A stretch of 64,000 nt of DNA from Lewinellaceae bacterium. GTDB taxonomy: Bacteria > Bacteroidota > Bacteroidia > Chitinophagales > Saprospiraceae. Shown piece by piece: positions 8,582 through 17,948 of the stretch. The position numbers and the translations under genes were made by a program. Every line of letters begins with the position of its first letter. Position 1 is the stretch's first letter. The stretch is taken from assembly GCA_020636215.1 (NCBI GenBank), contig JACJYG010000004.1:1240001-1304000 (forward strand), given 5' to 3'. Under the pieces are notes generated by a model that saw nothing but the letters and a program-made list of their open reading frames with translations, had not been told where the DNA came from and searched no databases.

Positions 8582-11500
8582 TTACGATGCCTCTTCAATG
8601 CCCAGCGCCAGGTCCGTCACCTGATAGATACGCATCTTGTCGTTCCACAGATAAGCATCGGCGATGATGGCTAATTGCCCGCCCCGCTGCTCGATCGTTT
8701 TGATGTGTACTTCCAGGTGCATTTCTTTGACATGCGTCAGAATTTGCCCGCGGTACTTCCACATCGTTTTGTGGTTGGGCAGTTGGACAAATGCGGGGGA
8801 AACAAAATCTTTTCCAAGGCCCTGCTGCAAGGCAAAGGCCTGCATGGCCTGCAGAATAGCCTCCACGCCTAAAGAACCGGGCATCACCGGGTCCTGGTAA
8901 AAATGACAGGTAAAGAACCAGTCGTAGGGCTTCATGAAGCGGGTAGCGTGGATGTAACCCTGGCCATGAAGGCCCCGGTTTTTGGCGATGATCAGCTTGT
9001 CCAGTAAATTGAGCTGATCTCCTGCCAGGCGGTAATGCGGCTTATCGGCCGGGGCTTTGAACAGTTTCATCTTCCCGTACAGGGAATCCAGCTTGATCTG
9101 CATGTAATCCTGCGGACTGAGCCCTTCGGACTCGAACCAGGGCGCCACTTCCTTTCCATTGTCCAATCCTACCTGAGCCGCCAGCGCCTCTCCGGGGAAA
9201 AAGCCGAAAGAGGATTTTCCTTTGTAGAAAATATGCCCGTCAACGGACAGCTCATAAGTGTAGTTTTGCAGGACGGTACCGCCCAGTGACACCGAAGAGG
9301 CCAACACCGCTTTATTGCTGATCGTTTTACCCCGGAAATCCGTGCCAACAGGCAGGTCAAAGAGCTGGCCTTCTCCGTCGAGATTACGGAAATAGAGGTT
9401 TTTATCCGGAAACTGCAAGGTGCTGCCGAGGTAGGCCCCCAGTAAACCACAGGGCTGCAGGGCGATCTCCATCAATATCGAGTACGGCATTGTGGCATTG
9501 GAATTCTGCTCGTAATACCAGGCATCCACCGGTACGTCATATTCCGCCCAGATCGTGGCTGGCCTGGAAAAATCGTGGCGTTGGCCGTCGATCTTCAGCA
9601 CCCTCGAGATCAATTGCAGGTCGGTGTTCGGCTGCCGGGAAACGGTCCGCCCGTCGTAAACGGCGAACTCCGGGCCAAAACATTTCGACAGGTCATCAAG
9701 GGCAAACGTCGTGATGTGTTCTTCGTTTAATAAAGCGCCTTCTGAGCGGGGCGAGATCGCCACACCTGCCGTTTTTTCCAGATACCGGGGATTGGATTTC
9801 TCCCTCAACTGCAGGCCCAGGTTCTCAAAATGAACGGTTACCACCCCATCGGAGATGATCTCCAGGTCGCCGATCACATAGGGATTGGGGATCAGCCCGA
9901 TCTCCTTGATCTCCAGTTTGTAGACCAGTTTAGTATCTTTTGGCGTCACCTCTTTGCGGCAGCGCACCTTTTGCGGCAAGTCAAAAATGGGTTGGTATCG
10001 GGCGTCTTTGGTCAGGCGCTGCAGGCCCAGCAAAAGCATAAAGAAGCGCAGCAGGTTGCCACCGCCCTCGGCTTGAAGCGAGCCGGCCAACACTTCATCA
10101 TCCCGGAAATGGCAGGGAAAAAACCAATCGTCCGGATGCAGGTCTTTCTCTGCAACGATGTAGCCCAATCCATACGCACCACCCTTAATATCCACCGAAG
10201 TAATGCGGTCGATCATCAGTATCTTTTCCGGCGGCAAACAAAGGGATGGGTTGCGGCCGTTGGCAAAATACGACTCGTCCTCAAAACATTTTTCCATCTC
10301 GCCGTTGATGAGGTGGCGCAGGTCTTCTTTGGAAAAGGACGTTTTTGGAGTCTTCAGCAGTGGCGTAAAATGTTTCTTTTTGGCGTTTAGCCTGGCCTTG
10401 GCCTCACTGTCGGTATAAACCACGCCGTTGCCTACTTTCAGTTGCTCATCGCTAAAGAAACCGGCGCATCCGCCGTCCATTATCAGTACCAGGCGGTCCT
10501 GCACATAACAGTTGTAGCTAAAAAAGAAGAGCAGGTTATCTCCGTTCCGGACGAAAGAATTGATGGAAATATCGTAGCGCAGCGTCTGGCCTTCGAATGG
10601 CAGGTCATCCACAAAGGTCAGGGTGCAATCCAGAAGCCGGTAGACGAGTTCCCCTTTGTTCTGGAAGTCAACGCCGAGGTAAGAGATCAGCATCAGGTCA
10701 CATTGCCCGGACTCCACGGAGACGGCCCAGGGGATCTGCCGGTCGGTTGTAAACCAGGCGTCGTAAGGGATGTCGTATTCCGTTTGCATCGTCGAGGGTT
10801 TGTACTCCCCCAATTTGCCGCTCAGGCCGGTCACCCGGCTCACCAACAGGTAGGGGTGCATCGGCAGCATGACCCGGCGGGGATAGGTATCGATGAGCGC
10901 ATAATCCGGGCCGAAAACATTGGCGATCTTTCCGGTGGCGAATTCTTCGAGATCTTCCTGCGTAAAGATGATCTCCTTGCCTTCCAGGTGCTCGCCCGAT
11001 TCATAATCCTGCAGGCGCAGCCCGTTTTCTCCCAATTGGCCTTTCGGCGTCAATGTTTTCGCAACGCCTGTTTCTGTATTTGTTTCCATTGTGATAATAG
11101 ATTCTTCTGCTTGTGATAAATTGATGTGCGCATGATCGGCTCTTGCCCGTGAACTTGCTGTCCGCACCGGCAAGGAACCTACGCGCTCCGCCATCATCAG
11201 CGCTTCCGCTCCTCTTTTTATTTTTCGCTTTTCGATAGTTGCGAATTGCGCTTGATTTTCTTCGCTGAGAATGAAGTCGAAAATAGGTGCTCCTCCTGGA
11301 ATGATCTTTTTCAAAAACTTCCGCTCCTGGCCTTCTTCTTTTGAAGATGCGTATAGGAGCGACAGATCCAGCCGCACGCCATGGCTAAGCAATTGGGCCA
11401 GTAGTTCTAGAATGGATTGTACTTCCGGCTTCCCTCTTTGGTCTATGTTTACCGCGAGGCACTCCTCCCCTTTCAAAATGTTTTTGATCCAACCGGTGCA

Positions 11501-14500
11501 GGTCGCCTGCGCGCCCAGCTCGATAAATATGTTGGCGCCGGACTCGAATACTGTTTTTACCGTTTGCGGGAAATCTACTTTCCGGCAACAAACCTCAGTG
11601 GAATTTTCGGCGATCTGCTGGCTGTCCAGGGTGATTTTGGATTGGGAAATACTGGAGTAGAAATCGATCGCCGGCGCTCCCTGCAAGTCAAAATGGTGCA
11701 TTTTCAGCAAGCCTTCTCTTTCCTTTTTACAAAAATCGTGATGGATGACATTTTGAAAAGGAATGGCCACCGTCTGGCAGTTCAATCGTTCAGCTATCGC
11801 CAGGCAGGCGTCTTTATCACCGGAAATGATGACTTCGTTATCGGTATTGATGAAGGTAAGGTAGACATTTTCCGCTTCCCTGACTAGTACTTCCACTTCT
11901 GCTTTCGGAGCCAGCAATACCAGGCTCATCCAGCGTGCTTTCGCTTCCGCGCTGGAAATACCCCAATGCTCCGCCAGCAATTCCAGATTGCCGGCAAAGC
12001 GTTTTTTGAAGATGGGCGACTCCTGAAACTCCCGGGCTTCATCCGGGCTCCAGACACCCAGCGCGTACCACATGCTGCTGCACTCTCCCATGCTGTAGCC
12101 GAAAGCGACGGAAGGCTCCAGTTTGAAATATTCCCGAAGGATATGCGTATAAGCGGCAGAGAAGAAAACCCCAACCGACATCATGGCGATGGCGTCGTCG
12201 TAAATGTTTTTCGGCGCATCAGACGAACGGGCTTTTTTGGGGAATAAATAATCCGGCCAAAGGTATTGCTCGAGCGTCGGCAGCATTTTCTCAAAATGCG
12301 GATAGAGTTGCGGGAACAACTGGAACAGGCCCTGCCCCAGATGCGTGTAGGCCGTAGAAGAGCCCGGATAGACAAAGGCCACCTTGCCCTTCTTGCCCAA
12401 TGGCCGGGGAGTGAAGTAACTGCCCCGGGGCGTTTTCAGCACACTCTTGTTCTGTAAAGCCCCTGGTATGTTTTTTTGAAAAAAACCGATTTCCTGCTGC
12501 AACTCCAGCCTGTTACGGGCCATCAGAACGGCGCAATACCCATCGCTTTTCTCTTTCGTTTTCTGGTAGAACTGATCTGCTATTTCCGAAAGAGGGGTTG
12601 CCGTCTCGACGGCAATTTCCAGAGCGGAAAATTGTTGTAGTAATTCTTTCTCCGTATCCCCTTTCAGCGGAAAAAGGTGCGGCGCGTTTTTTTGCAAAAA
12701 CGCAGCAGCAGTTCCCAGTGGGCGGTTGCCTTCCGACAGGCGGATCTGAACACCTTCCAGGCCGTTGACCGCAGCCTGCCGTTTGGTTTGCCCGTTCTGC
12801 AGTATCCACGGGCGGGAGCGTTCGGGGAAATAGTAGCCGCTTCCTTCGAATTCTGCCGGGTTCTTCGGCGCTTTCCAGTTAGGAATGCCGGGGATAAAAC
12901 GGTGATGCAGGCAAATGGCCGTTTTGATCAAAGCAGCAATGCCCGAAGCAGCATAGGTGTGCCCGATATTCGTTTTGACGCTTCCCAGCGCAAGCGGGCG
13001 CCCGGGTTTGTGTTTCAACAGTAGGTCCCGTTCCGCTGCGTCCTGTGGCGCGATGCCTGTTGCCGCAAGTTCCAGGTAGCCGGCCTCCTTCAAGTCCCCG
13101 GCCTGCCCAATCGCATCAATGACAGCATAAGTTTTATCAGCTGGAGCGTCGGCTAATTTTTTTAAAACGATGGCGCCGGCGCCTTCCCCCACCAGCCAGC
13201 CGGCCTCCTTTTCATTCAGGGAAAGGCTGGGGTTTGTCGCTGTATTGATCTTATCTTTCCTATTCCTGAGCAATACATTTTCGAGCCCGCCCGAGAAATC
13301 GACGCCCCCAACCACTACCGCATCCACCTCTCCCATCGACAACATATTCTGGGCGATCTCCAGAGCCTTGAAGACGGAGTGCTCGCCACAGGAAACCGTA
13401 AAGGCCGCCCCCGAGAAATCCCAGAGCGCAGCGATCCGGCTGGCCATGATGTTGCCCACAAAACTGGTGTGCTGGCTCGGCGTTTGGGAGCCTTCCCGGA
13501 AATATACGGCATTCTTGCACAGTTCTTCCAGTGCGGCTTCCTGCGCCGCATCGAGTTGGAGGCCACTTTTTGCCAGGGCGTCTTTCAACTGCCAGGCCAC
13601 ATCCCAGCGCGCCAGATAATGGTGTATGGCTAACTCGGATTCCATGGCAATCAAAACCGCAACATTCTGGCTTTCCGCCAGGCCGGCATCTTTGATAGCG
13701 TTGTCGGCGACCTTCAGAATGAGCGCTTGCTGTGGTTCCAGCGTCTCCGCCTCTTTGGGTTGAATCTTATACCGCAGCAAGTCGATCTCGAAATCTTTGA
13801 TGTAGGCCCCTTTAGGCGCCTGTCCATCGGCGAATCCGAAGGCCTTCAGCAGAGGGCCATTACCCTCAAACCCTTTCCAGCGCTCCTTCGGCAGTGTTCT
13901 GAAATGCTGCTTGCCATTGAAGATCGTGGAATAAAGGCCGTCCAGGTTTTCACAATCACCAAAATGAGCGTCCATCCCGATGATGGCCATAGGTTGCAAG
14001 GGGACGGGGGAAGCGGCGCCTGGGCTGGAGTGTTCCCCGGTATAATTTTGAACCACCATGTGGGCATTCGTCCCACCAAAACCGAAGGAATTGATCCCCG
14101 CTTGTTTTTGGGGCTCGTTCCAGGAAGTAGCCTCCAAGATCATCTGTTCCTGCCCCATCCAGCCATTATCGGCTTCAACTGCTTCCTTCAGGTTGATGTT
14201 GGGTGGTATCGTGCTTTTCTGCATGGCCAGCAGCACTTTCAGCAAGCCGGTCATCCCGGCGGCCGTAAGCAGGTGCCCCATATTCGATTTGACCGAACCG
14301 AGCCGGGGTTTGGCTTGATGATCGGCAAAAAAGTCTGCGATGGAGTTCATTTCCGTCAGGTCACCAAGCGGTGTCCCCGTAGCGTGACATTCCAGATAGG
14401 AGGTGTCTTCCGGTGCAATATCATTGCCAAAATAAGCCCTTTCAAAAGCCAGGCGTTGCCCTTTCGGATGAGGGCTCAACAGGAATTTCCCACGGCCGTC

Positions 14501-15379
14501 GTTCGACAGGCCAATCCCGCCGATAACGGCAAGGATGTTGTCGTTGTCGCGTTCGGCATCTTCCAGCCGCTTGAGCACCACCATGCCTGCGCCTTCGGAA
14601 GAGACCAGCCCGGCCGAATTTTTATCCAGCGGAACGAATTTTTTATCGGCCGCGGCATAAGCATAAAAAATGGAGAAACCCATGTGGATGAACAACTGGT
14701 CGGAAGCGCAAACCGCTCCTGCCAGCATCAGGTCGGCCTTGCCGGTGGCCAGTTCGTCGCAGGCCAGTTTGATGGCGTACAGGGAAGTGGCGCAGGCCGC
14801 ATCGAGCGCGTAATGGCCGCCCCCCAATCCAAGGGCTTTACTGACCATGCCGGATGGCGTATGTTCCAGGATTTCATTGTCCGGGACAGGCTGCTGGCTC
14901 GGGTTGATCCGGAATTCCGGCTCCTGCAATAGTTTTTGCAGCGCCTGTTCGGTGGTATTGGTGTAAACGGAGGCTAGTTGCTTGTGGGAAGAGCCCGTAG
15001 GGAAAGACAAATTGCCCAGTATGAGCCCACACCTGTCAAGCACCGCTTTCTGCTGGTAATACCCGCTGTCCCGCAAGGCTTCTTTAGCGACGTAGAGCGG
15101 CCATTGATACAGCTTATCCTGACGGGCTAGATATTCGGCCGGCAATTCATATCCTTCCGGGTCGAAACGGAAGTCGCGGATATAGCCGCCCCGCAGCGAA
15201 TAACATTTATCAACAACGCCCTTTTCCGGATGGAAAAAAACTGCCGGATCGACGCCGAAGTCTGCTTCAGTCGCCAGGCCGGTCAGGTCTCTTCCCGACA
15301 TCAGGTTATCCCAGAATTCTTCCGGAGTGGAAGAGCCGGGAAAAAGGCCTGAGGTCCCTATGATGGCTATTTTGCTCAT
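8582..15379 (-). CDS. pfaC: PUFA synthase subunit KS-CLF-AT-DH-DH (PfaC-like with built-in AT)
   Basis: The protein has 2265 residues. The first ketosynthase (about 1-450) has its catalytic Cys at 196 in DAACATSL and both His motifs (ECHATGT, SNMGHLLTAAG). The second KS-like domain (about 465-890) is a chain-length factor: the nucleophile position appears to be Glu (SCGEHSVF) and the first His motif is lost. An acyltransferase follows (from about 1000; GYSMGE serine, HHDF histidine). Then come two FabA-like hotdog dehydratases; the second has a standard CHFYQDPVMPGSLG motif, the first a variant CHFRDDEVLAGSL. The usual PfaB activity is thus fused in. The order resembles myxobacterial Pfa3 without its acyltransferase (AGPAT) tail. 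Confidence 0.93.
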   Translation of the reverse strand: MSKIAIIGTSGLFPGSSTPEEFWDNLMSGRDLTGLATEADFGVDPAVFFHPEKGVVDKCYSLRGGYIRDFRFDPEGYELPAEYLARQDKLYQWPLYVAKEALRDSGYYQQKAVLDRCGLILGNLSFPTGSSHKQLASVYTNTTEQALQKLLQEPEFRINPSQQPVPDNEILEHTPSGMVSKALGLGGGHYALDAACATSLYAIKLACDELATGKADLMLAGAVCASDQLFIHMGFSIFYAYAAADKKFVPLDKNSAGLVSSEGAGMVVLKRLEDAERDNDNILAVIGGIGLSNDGRGKFLLSPHPKGQRLAFERAYFGNDIAPEDTSYLECHATGTPLGDLTEMNSIADFFADHQAKPRLGSVKSNMGHLLTAAGMTGLLKVLLAMQKSTIPPNINLKEAVEADNGWMGQEQMILEATSWNEPQKQAGINSFGFGGTNAHMVVQNYTGEHSSPGAASPVPLQPMAIIGMDAHFGDCENLDGLYSTIFNGKQHFRTLPKERWKGFEGNGPLLKAFGFADGQAPKGAYIKDFEIDLLRYKIQPKEAETLEPQQALILKVADNAIKDAGLAESQNVAVLIAMESELAIHHYLARWDVAWQLKDALAKSGLQLDAAQEAALEELCKNAVYFREGSQTPSQHTSFVGNIMASRIAALWDFSGAAFTVSCGEHSVFKALEIAQNMLSMGEVDAVVVGGVDFSGGLENVLLRNRKDKINTATNPSLSLNEKEAGWLVGEGAGAIVLKKLADAPADKTYAVIDAIGQAGDLKEAGYLELAATGIAPQDAAERDLLLKHKPGRPLALGSVKTNIGHTYAASGIAALIKTAICLHHRFIPGIPNWKAPKNPAEFEGSGYYFPERSRPWILQNGQTKRQAAVNGLEGVQIRLSEGNRPLGTAAAFLQKNAPHLFPLKGDTEKELLQQFSALEIAVETATPLSEIADQFYQKTKEKSDGYCAVLMARNRLELQQEIGFFQKNIPGALQNKSVLKTPRGSYFTPRPLGKKGKVAFVYPGSSTAYTHLGQGLFQLFPQLYPHFEKMLPTLEQYLWPDYLFPKKARSSDAPKNIYDDAIAMMSVGVFFSAAYTHILREYFKLEPSVAFGYSMGECSSMWYALGVWSPDEAREFQESPIFKKRFAGNLELLAEHWGISSAEAKARWMSLVLLAPKAEVEVLVREAENVYLTFINTDNEVIISGDKDACLAIAERLNCQTVAIPFQNVIHHDFCKKEREGLLKMHHFDLQGAPAIDFYSSISQSKITLDSQQIAENSTEVCCRKVDFPQTVKTVFESGANIFIELGAQATCTGWIKNILKGEECLAVNIDQRGKPEVQSILELLAQLLSHGVRLDLSLLYASSKEEGQERKFLKKIIPGGAPIFDFILSEENQAQFATIEKRKIKRGAEALMMAERVGSLPVRTASSRARADHAHINLSQAEESIITMETNTETGVAKTLTPKGQLGENGLRLQDYESGEHLEGKEIIFTQEDLEEFATGKIANVFGPDYALIDTYPRRVMLPMHPYLLVSRVTGLSGKLGEYKPSTMQTEYDIPYDAWFTTDRQIPWAVSVESGQCDLMLISYLGVDFQNKGELVYRLLDCTLTFVDDLPFEGQTLRYDISINSFVRNGDNLLFFFSYNCYVQDRLVLIMDGGCAGFFSDEQLKVGNGVVYTDSEAKARLNAKKKHFTPLLKTPKTSFSKEDLRHLINGEMEKCFEDESYFANGRNPSLCLPPEKILMIDRITSVDIKGGAYGLGYIVAEKDLHPDDWFFPCHFRDDEVLAGSLQAEGGGNLLRFFMLLLGLQRLTKDARYQPIFDLPQKVRCRKEVTPKDTKLVYKLEIKEIGLIPNPYVIGDLEIISDGVVTVHFENLGLQLREKSNPRYLEKTAGVAISPRSEGALLNEEHITTFALDDLSKCFGPEFAVYDGRTVSRQPNTDLQLISRVLKIDGQRHDFSRPATIWAEYDVPVDAWYYEQNSNATMPYSILMEIALQPCGLLGAYLGSTLQFPDKNLYFRNLDGEGQLFDLPVGTDFRGKTISNKAVLASSVSLGGTVLQNYTYELSVDGHIFYKGKSSFGFFPGEALAAQVGLDNGKEVAPWFESEGLSPQDYMQIKLDSLYGKMKLFKAPADKPHYRLAGDQLNLLDKLIIAKNRGLHGQGYIHATRFMKPYDWFFTCHFYQDPVMPGSLGVEAILQAMQAFALQQGLGKDFVSPAFVQLPNHKTMWKYRGQILTHVKEMHLEVHIKTIEQRGGQLAIIADAYLWNDKMRIYQVTDLALGIEEAS

Positions 15380-15435
15380 TGTATTGTTTTTGCCTGACGT
15401 GTTTTCGCCGGGCTTGAATAAACCGGGAATCTATC

Positions 15436-17892
15436 TCACCAGGCTAATTGTTTCGATATCGTCACCATTGCACCCTGCGTCAGCATGTACACCGCGCCTT
15501 TGTCATCGTACACTGTGCACTCCGCCACCATTTTGAAATCATTGGCTTCCACGATCTTTACGTTGACGAACAGTTCCTTTCCAAATGGAATCTCCTGGTA
15601 TAGGATCGCCGAATCTGTTTGCAACGGAAGGCTCCTGGCGCCTTCCATGAATTGCTGCACCCACACGACCATGCCCTGATACTGGATATCCGCAAAAAAT
15701 GTATTGACCGATTGTACCGGAAACTGCCCTTGCTCGGAAAGTGGAACTTGCGGCGCTTTGCAGGACAGGACGATCTGATCTGCGGTGCAATCCAGTATCT
15801 GCTCGATGCCCTGGAAGTAATGGCCGTGGAAAAGCGAACCGTCCTGATATAGAATGGCGCCGTCTGTGGCGGCATACGTTCCGCTAAGCTGATGGTCAAA
15901 TTTCGGCGCCGGCATTGCTGCTTTTTTATTCAAAAGGATTACCCTGGCCTTGTAGTGATAAGTCGGCAGTTTTTCGCCTTCGCTCGAAACTGTTGTTTCA
16001 AAAACGATCTGCTCCGGGCTTTTTTCCACTTCCTTCAACTCGATGTGGTAATCTTCCTTTTGCGCGCCGTCGAAGACGATACCCTTAAATAATCTGGTGT
16101 TTTCCACCTTGAACACCCTGAAATCGGGATACAATCTTTCACAGGCCTGAGCCATCCAACCGACGGCATTTACGACCGGCAGCACCGCCTTCCCCTGAAT
16201 GACGTGGTGGTTCAGAAAAGGATTGTCGGCCAAAGTCAGCTTGCGGCGGATCGTAAACGTCTTCAGATCATCGCTGATGTGGCTGACTGCCGCCGGCAGA
16301 GTCCCCCCGATAATCACCTGGGGCTGGCCGGCATATTCGATATTTAATTCGTTGACCAGCATGGCGGCTCCGCCTTCGCTGTTGACCAGAGAGACGCCGG
16401 CGGCCTCAAACTGCGCTTTCAATTCTCCACTGACCATACCGCTGTCCCAGGCGCCCCAGTTGATCGCCGAGACGTGGGTATTGGGATGGTTGGTTTTAAA
16501 CAGGTGCGCCGCCTTGCTCAAGATCTCATTGGCGATGGCGTAGTCGGTTTGCCCCACATTACCGTAGAAGCCGGCAACCGACGAGAACAGGATCAGGTGA
16601 TCGAGCCGGTGAAGGTCAACCGATTGCAACAAGGCCAGCAATCCATCGAGTTTCACGGAAAGCACATTTTCAAAATCAGCTTCCGTTTTGTCCTGTATGT
16701 ATTTGTCCGCCAAGCGGCCGGCGCCGTGAATGATGCCGGTGATATTTCCGAAACTGGCGGTAAGGGCCTTCAATGCCGGCTGAAAGCTCGCCGGTTTGGC
16801 GACATCCCCCTGCACATAAGCAGCCTGTCCGCCGTGCTGCTCGATTTGAGCGATAGTCTCATCAATTTCTTTTTTGGCGACGATATTCCCGTAAATGCTT
16901 TTGACCTTGGCCAGGCTCGGTTGTTCGCCGCGCTCCTTCAGGCCATTCATGATCAGCCGCTTTAATGTCCCTTCATCACTTTCGTTTTGGGCGTAAGCAG
17001 GAACTTCAAAATCGAAATCAGAGCGGCCCAGCAAAATGAACTTACACTGAAAGGCCTTTGCCATTTCAATGATGCAGGTAGCGGTTACGCCTCTGGCGCC
17101 GCCACTGACCAGGAAAACGGAATCGGCAGACACCGTCGTGGTGATCTCCTTATTTTCCGCAACAGCTACGGGGGTGACGCTCGTCGTTTTTCTCCCTTCT
17201 TCCGAAAAGGCCACTTCTACATGGGACACATCGGCATCATGCCATTCAGCCAATATCTGTGCGGCTATAGTTGCTGTCGGCAATTCCGGTTGAATATCGA
17301 GCGCTCTGCAGAAGACCGGCGCCCATTCCAGGTTGAGGCACTTGACCAGTCCGGTAATGCCGCCGCCGATGACGGAGACATTGCCTCTTTTGCCCTGGCC
17401 CAGTTTTCCATCCATGCGGGTAACGGCCAGGAAATTTGCCCTTTGGGCCTTTCCAAGGCCATTCAATGGCTTTTGCAAGTGTTTTGCCAGGAAGAACAAG
17501 CTCTTTACGATTTCTCTTTCTGCGTGAAAATGCTGGGTGAAGTTCCCATTCTGGAATTCAAAGTGAGGATGGAGATGGATAAAACTTCCGATCGGCCCGT
17601 ATTGCATTTGGATCGTTTCTACCGCGGCCTTAACGGCTTCATCCGAATGCTCGGAGAGCAGGACTGCATTTCCGGCGGCCGGGTTTTTTATATTCGGAAG
17701 GTTCAGAACGGCCACTTTATGGCCGGCTTTTTTCAACAAACCCAGCACTTCGGTGGTCAGTTCTGAACCGTCATTGGTCACTAAGACGACATGGGTATCG
17801 GGCAGGGTGAACTCCAGAAAATCGGGTTTCGGTAAAAATTTCAGCCCTACCGCACTCCGCTCTACGCCGTGAAAAGCGCCAGTGGTTACCAC
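15436..17892 (-). CDS. pfaA: KR-DH part of PfaA, separated by a frameshift from the KS-AT-ACP part
   Basis: The open frame encodes 818 residues from a GTG at 17892, but it runs open up to 17967 and reads there like an ACP-KR linker (TDSLASAPLPEGKTAG). The ketoreductase (about 255-500) has the VSGGARGVT cofactor loop and the Ser/Tyr pair in FSSVAGFYGNVGQTDYAIAN. A polyketide-type hotdog dehydratase follows (about 570-800; HVIQGKAVLP is the HxxxGxxxxP motif). In known PfaA proteins these domains follow the ACPs in one chain. Here they lie one frame off the upstream half, across a nine-A run. I infer that this is not an independent gene but the C-terminal third of PfaA, made by slippage or split by a sequence error. 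Confidence 0.85.
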   Translation of the reverse strand: MVTTGAFHGVERSAVGLKFLPKPDFLEFTLPDTHVVLVTNDGSELTTEVLGLLKKAGHKVAVLNLPNIKNPAAGNAVLLSEHSDEAVKAAVETIQMQYGPIGSFIHLHPHFEFQNGNFTQHFHAEREIVKSLFFLAKHLQKPLNGLGKAQRANFLAVTRMDGKLGQGKRGNVSVIGGGITGLVKCLNLEWAPVFCRALDIQPELPTATIAAQILAEWHDADVSHVEVAFSEEGRKTTSVTPVAVAENKEITTTVSADSVFLVSGGARGVTATCIIEMAKAFQCKFILLGRSDFDFEVPAYAQNESDEGTLKRLIMNGLKERGEQPSLAKVKSIYGNIVAKKEIDETIAQIEQHGGQAAYVQGDVAKPASFQPALKALTASFGNITGIIHGAGRLADKYIQDKTEADFENVLSVKLDGLLALLQSVDLHRLDHLILFSSVAGFYGNVGQTDYAIANEILSKAAHLFKTNHPNTHVSAINWGAWDSGMVSGELKAQFEAAGVSLVNSEGGAAMLVNELNIEYAGQPQVIIGGTLPAAVSHISDDLKTFTIRRKLTLADNPFLNHHVIQGKAVLPVVNAVGWMAQACERLYPDFRVFKVENTRLFKGIVFDGAQKEDYHIELKEVEKSPEQIVFETTVSSEGEKLPTYHYKARVILLNKKAAMPAPKFDHQLSGTYAATDGAILYQDGSLFHGHYFQGIEQILDCTADQIVLSCKAPQVPLSEQGQFPVQSVNTFFADIQYQGMVVWVQQFMEGARSLPLQTDSAILYQEIPFGKELFVNVKIVEANDFKMVAECTVYDDKGAVYMLTQGAMVTISKQLAW

Positions 17893-17948
17893 GCCTTTTT
17901 TAAGAGGCGCTGTTCCGGCAGTTTTTCCTTCCGGCAGGGGAGCGCTTG

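Noticed and set aside
13727..14932. A 401-codon plus-strand frame inside the PfaC-like gene
   Set aside because: Antisense to the ketosynthase; no domain or start signal.
15436..17892. An independent KR-DH gene starting at GTG 17892
   Set aside because: The frame is open well upstream with linker-like sequence, the GTG has no clear initiation signal, and PfaA would otherwise lack its KR-DH; a frame break is the simpler reading.
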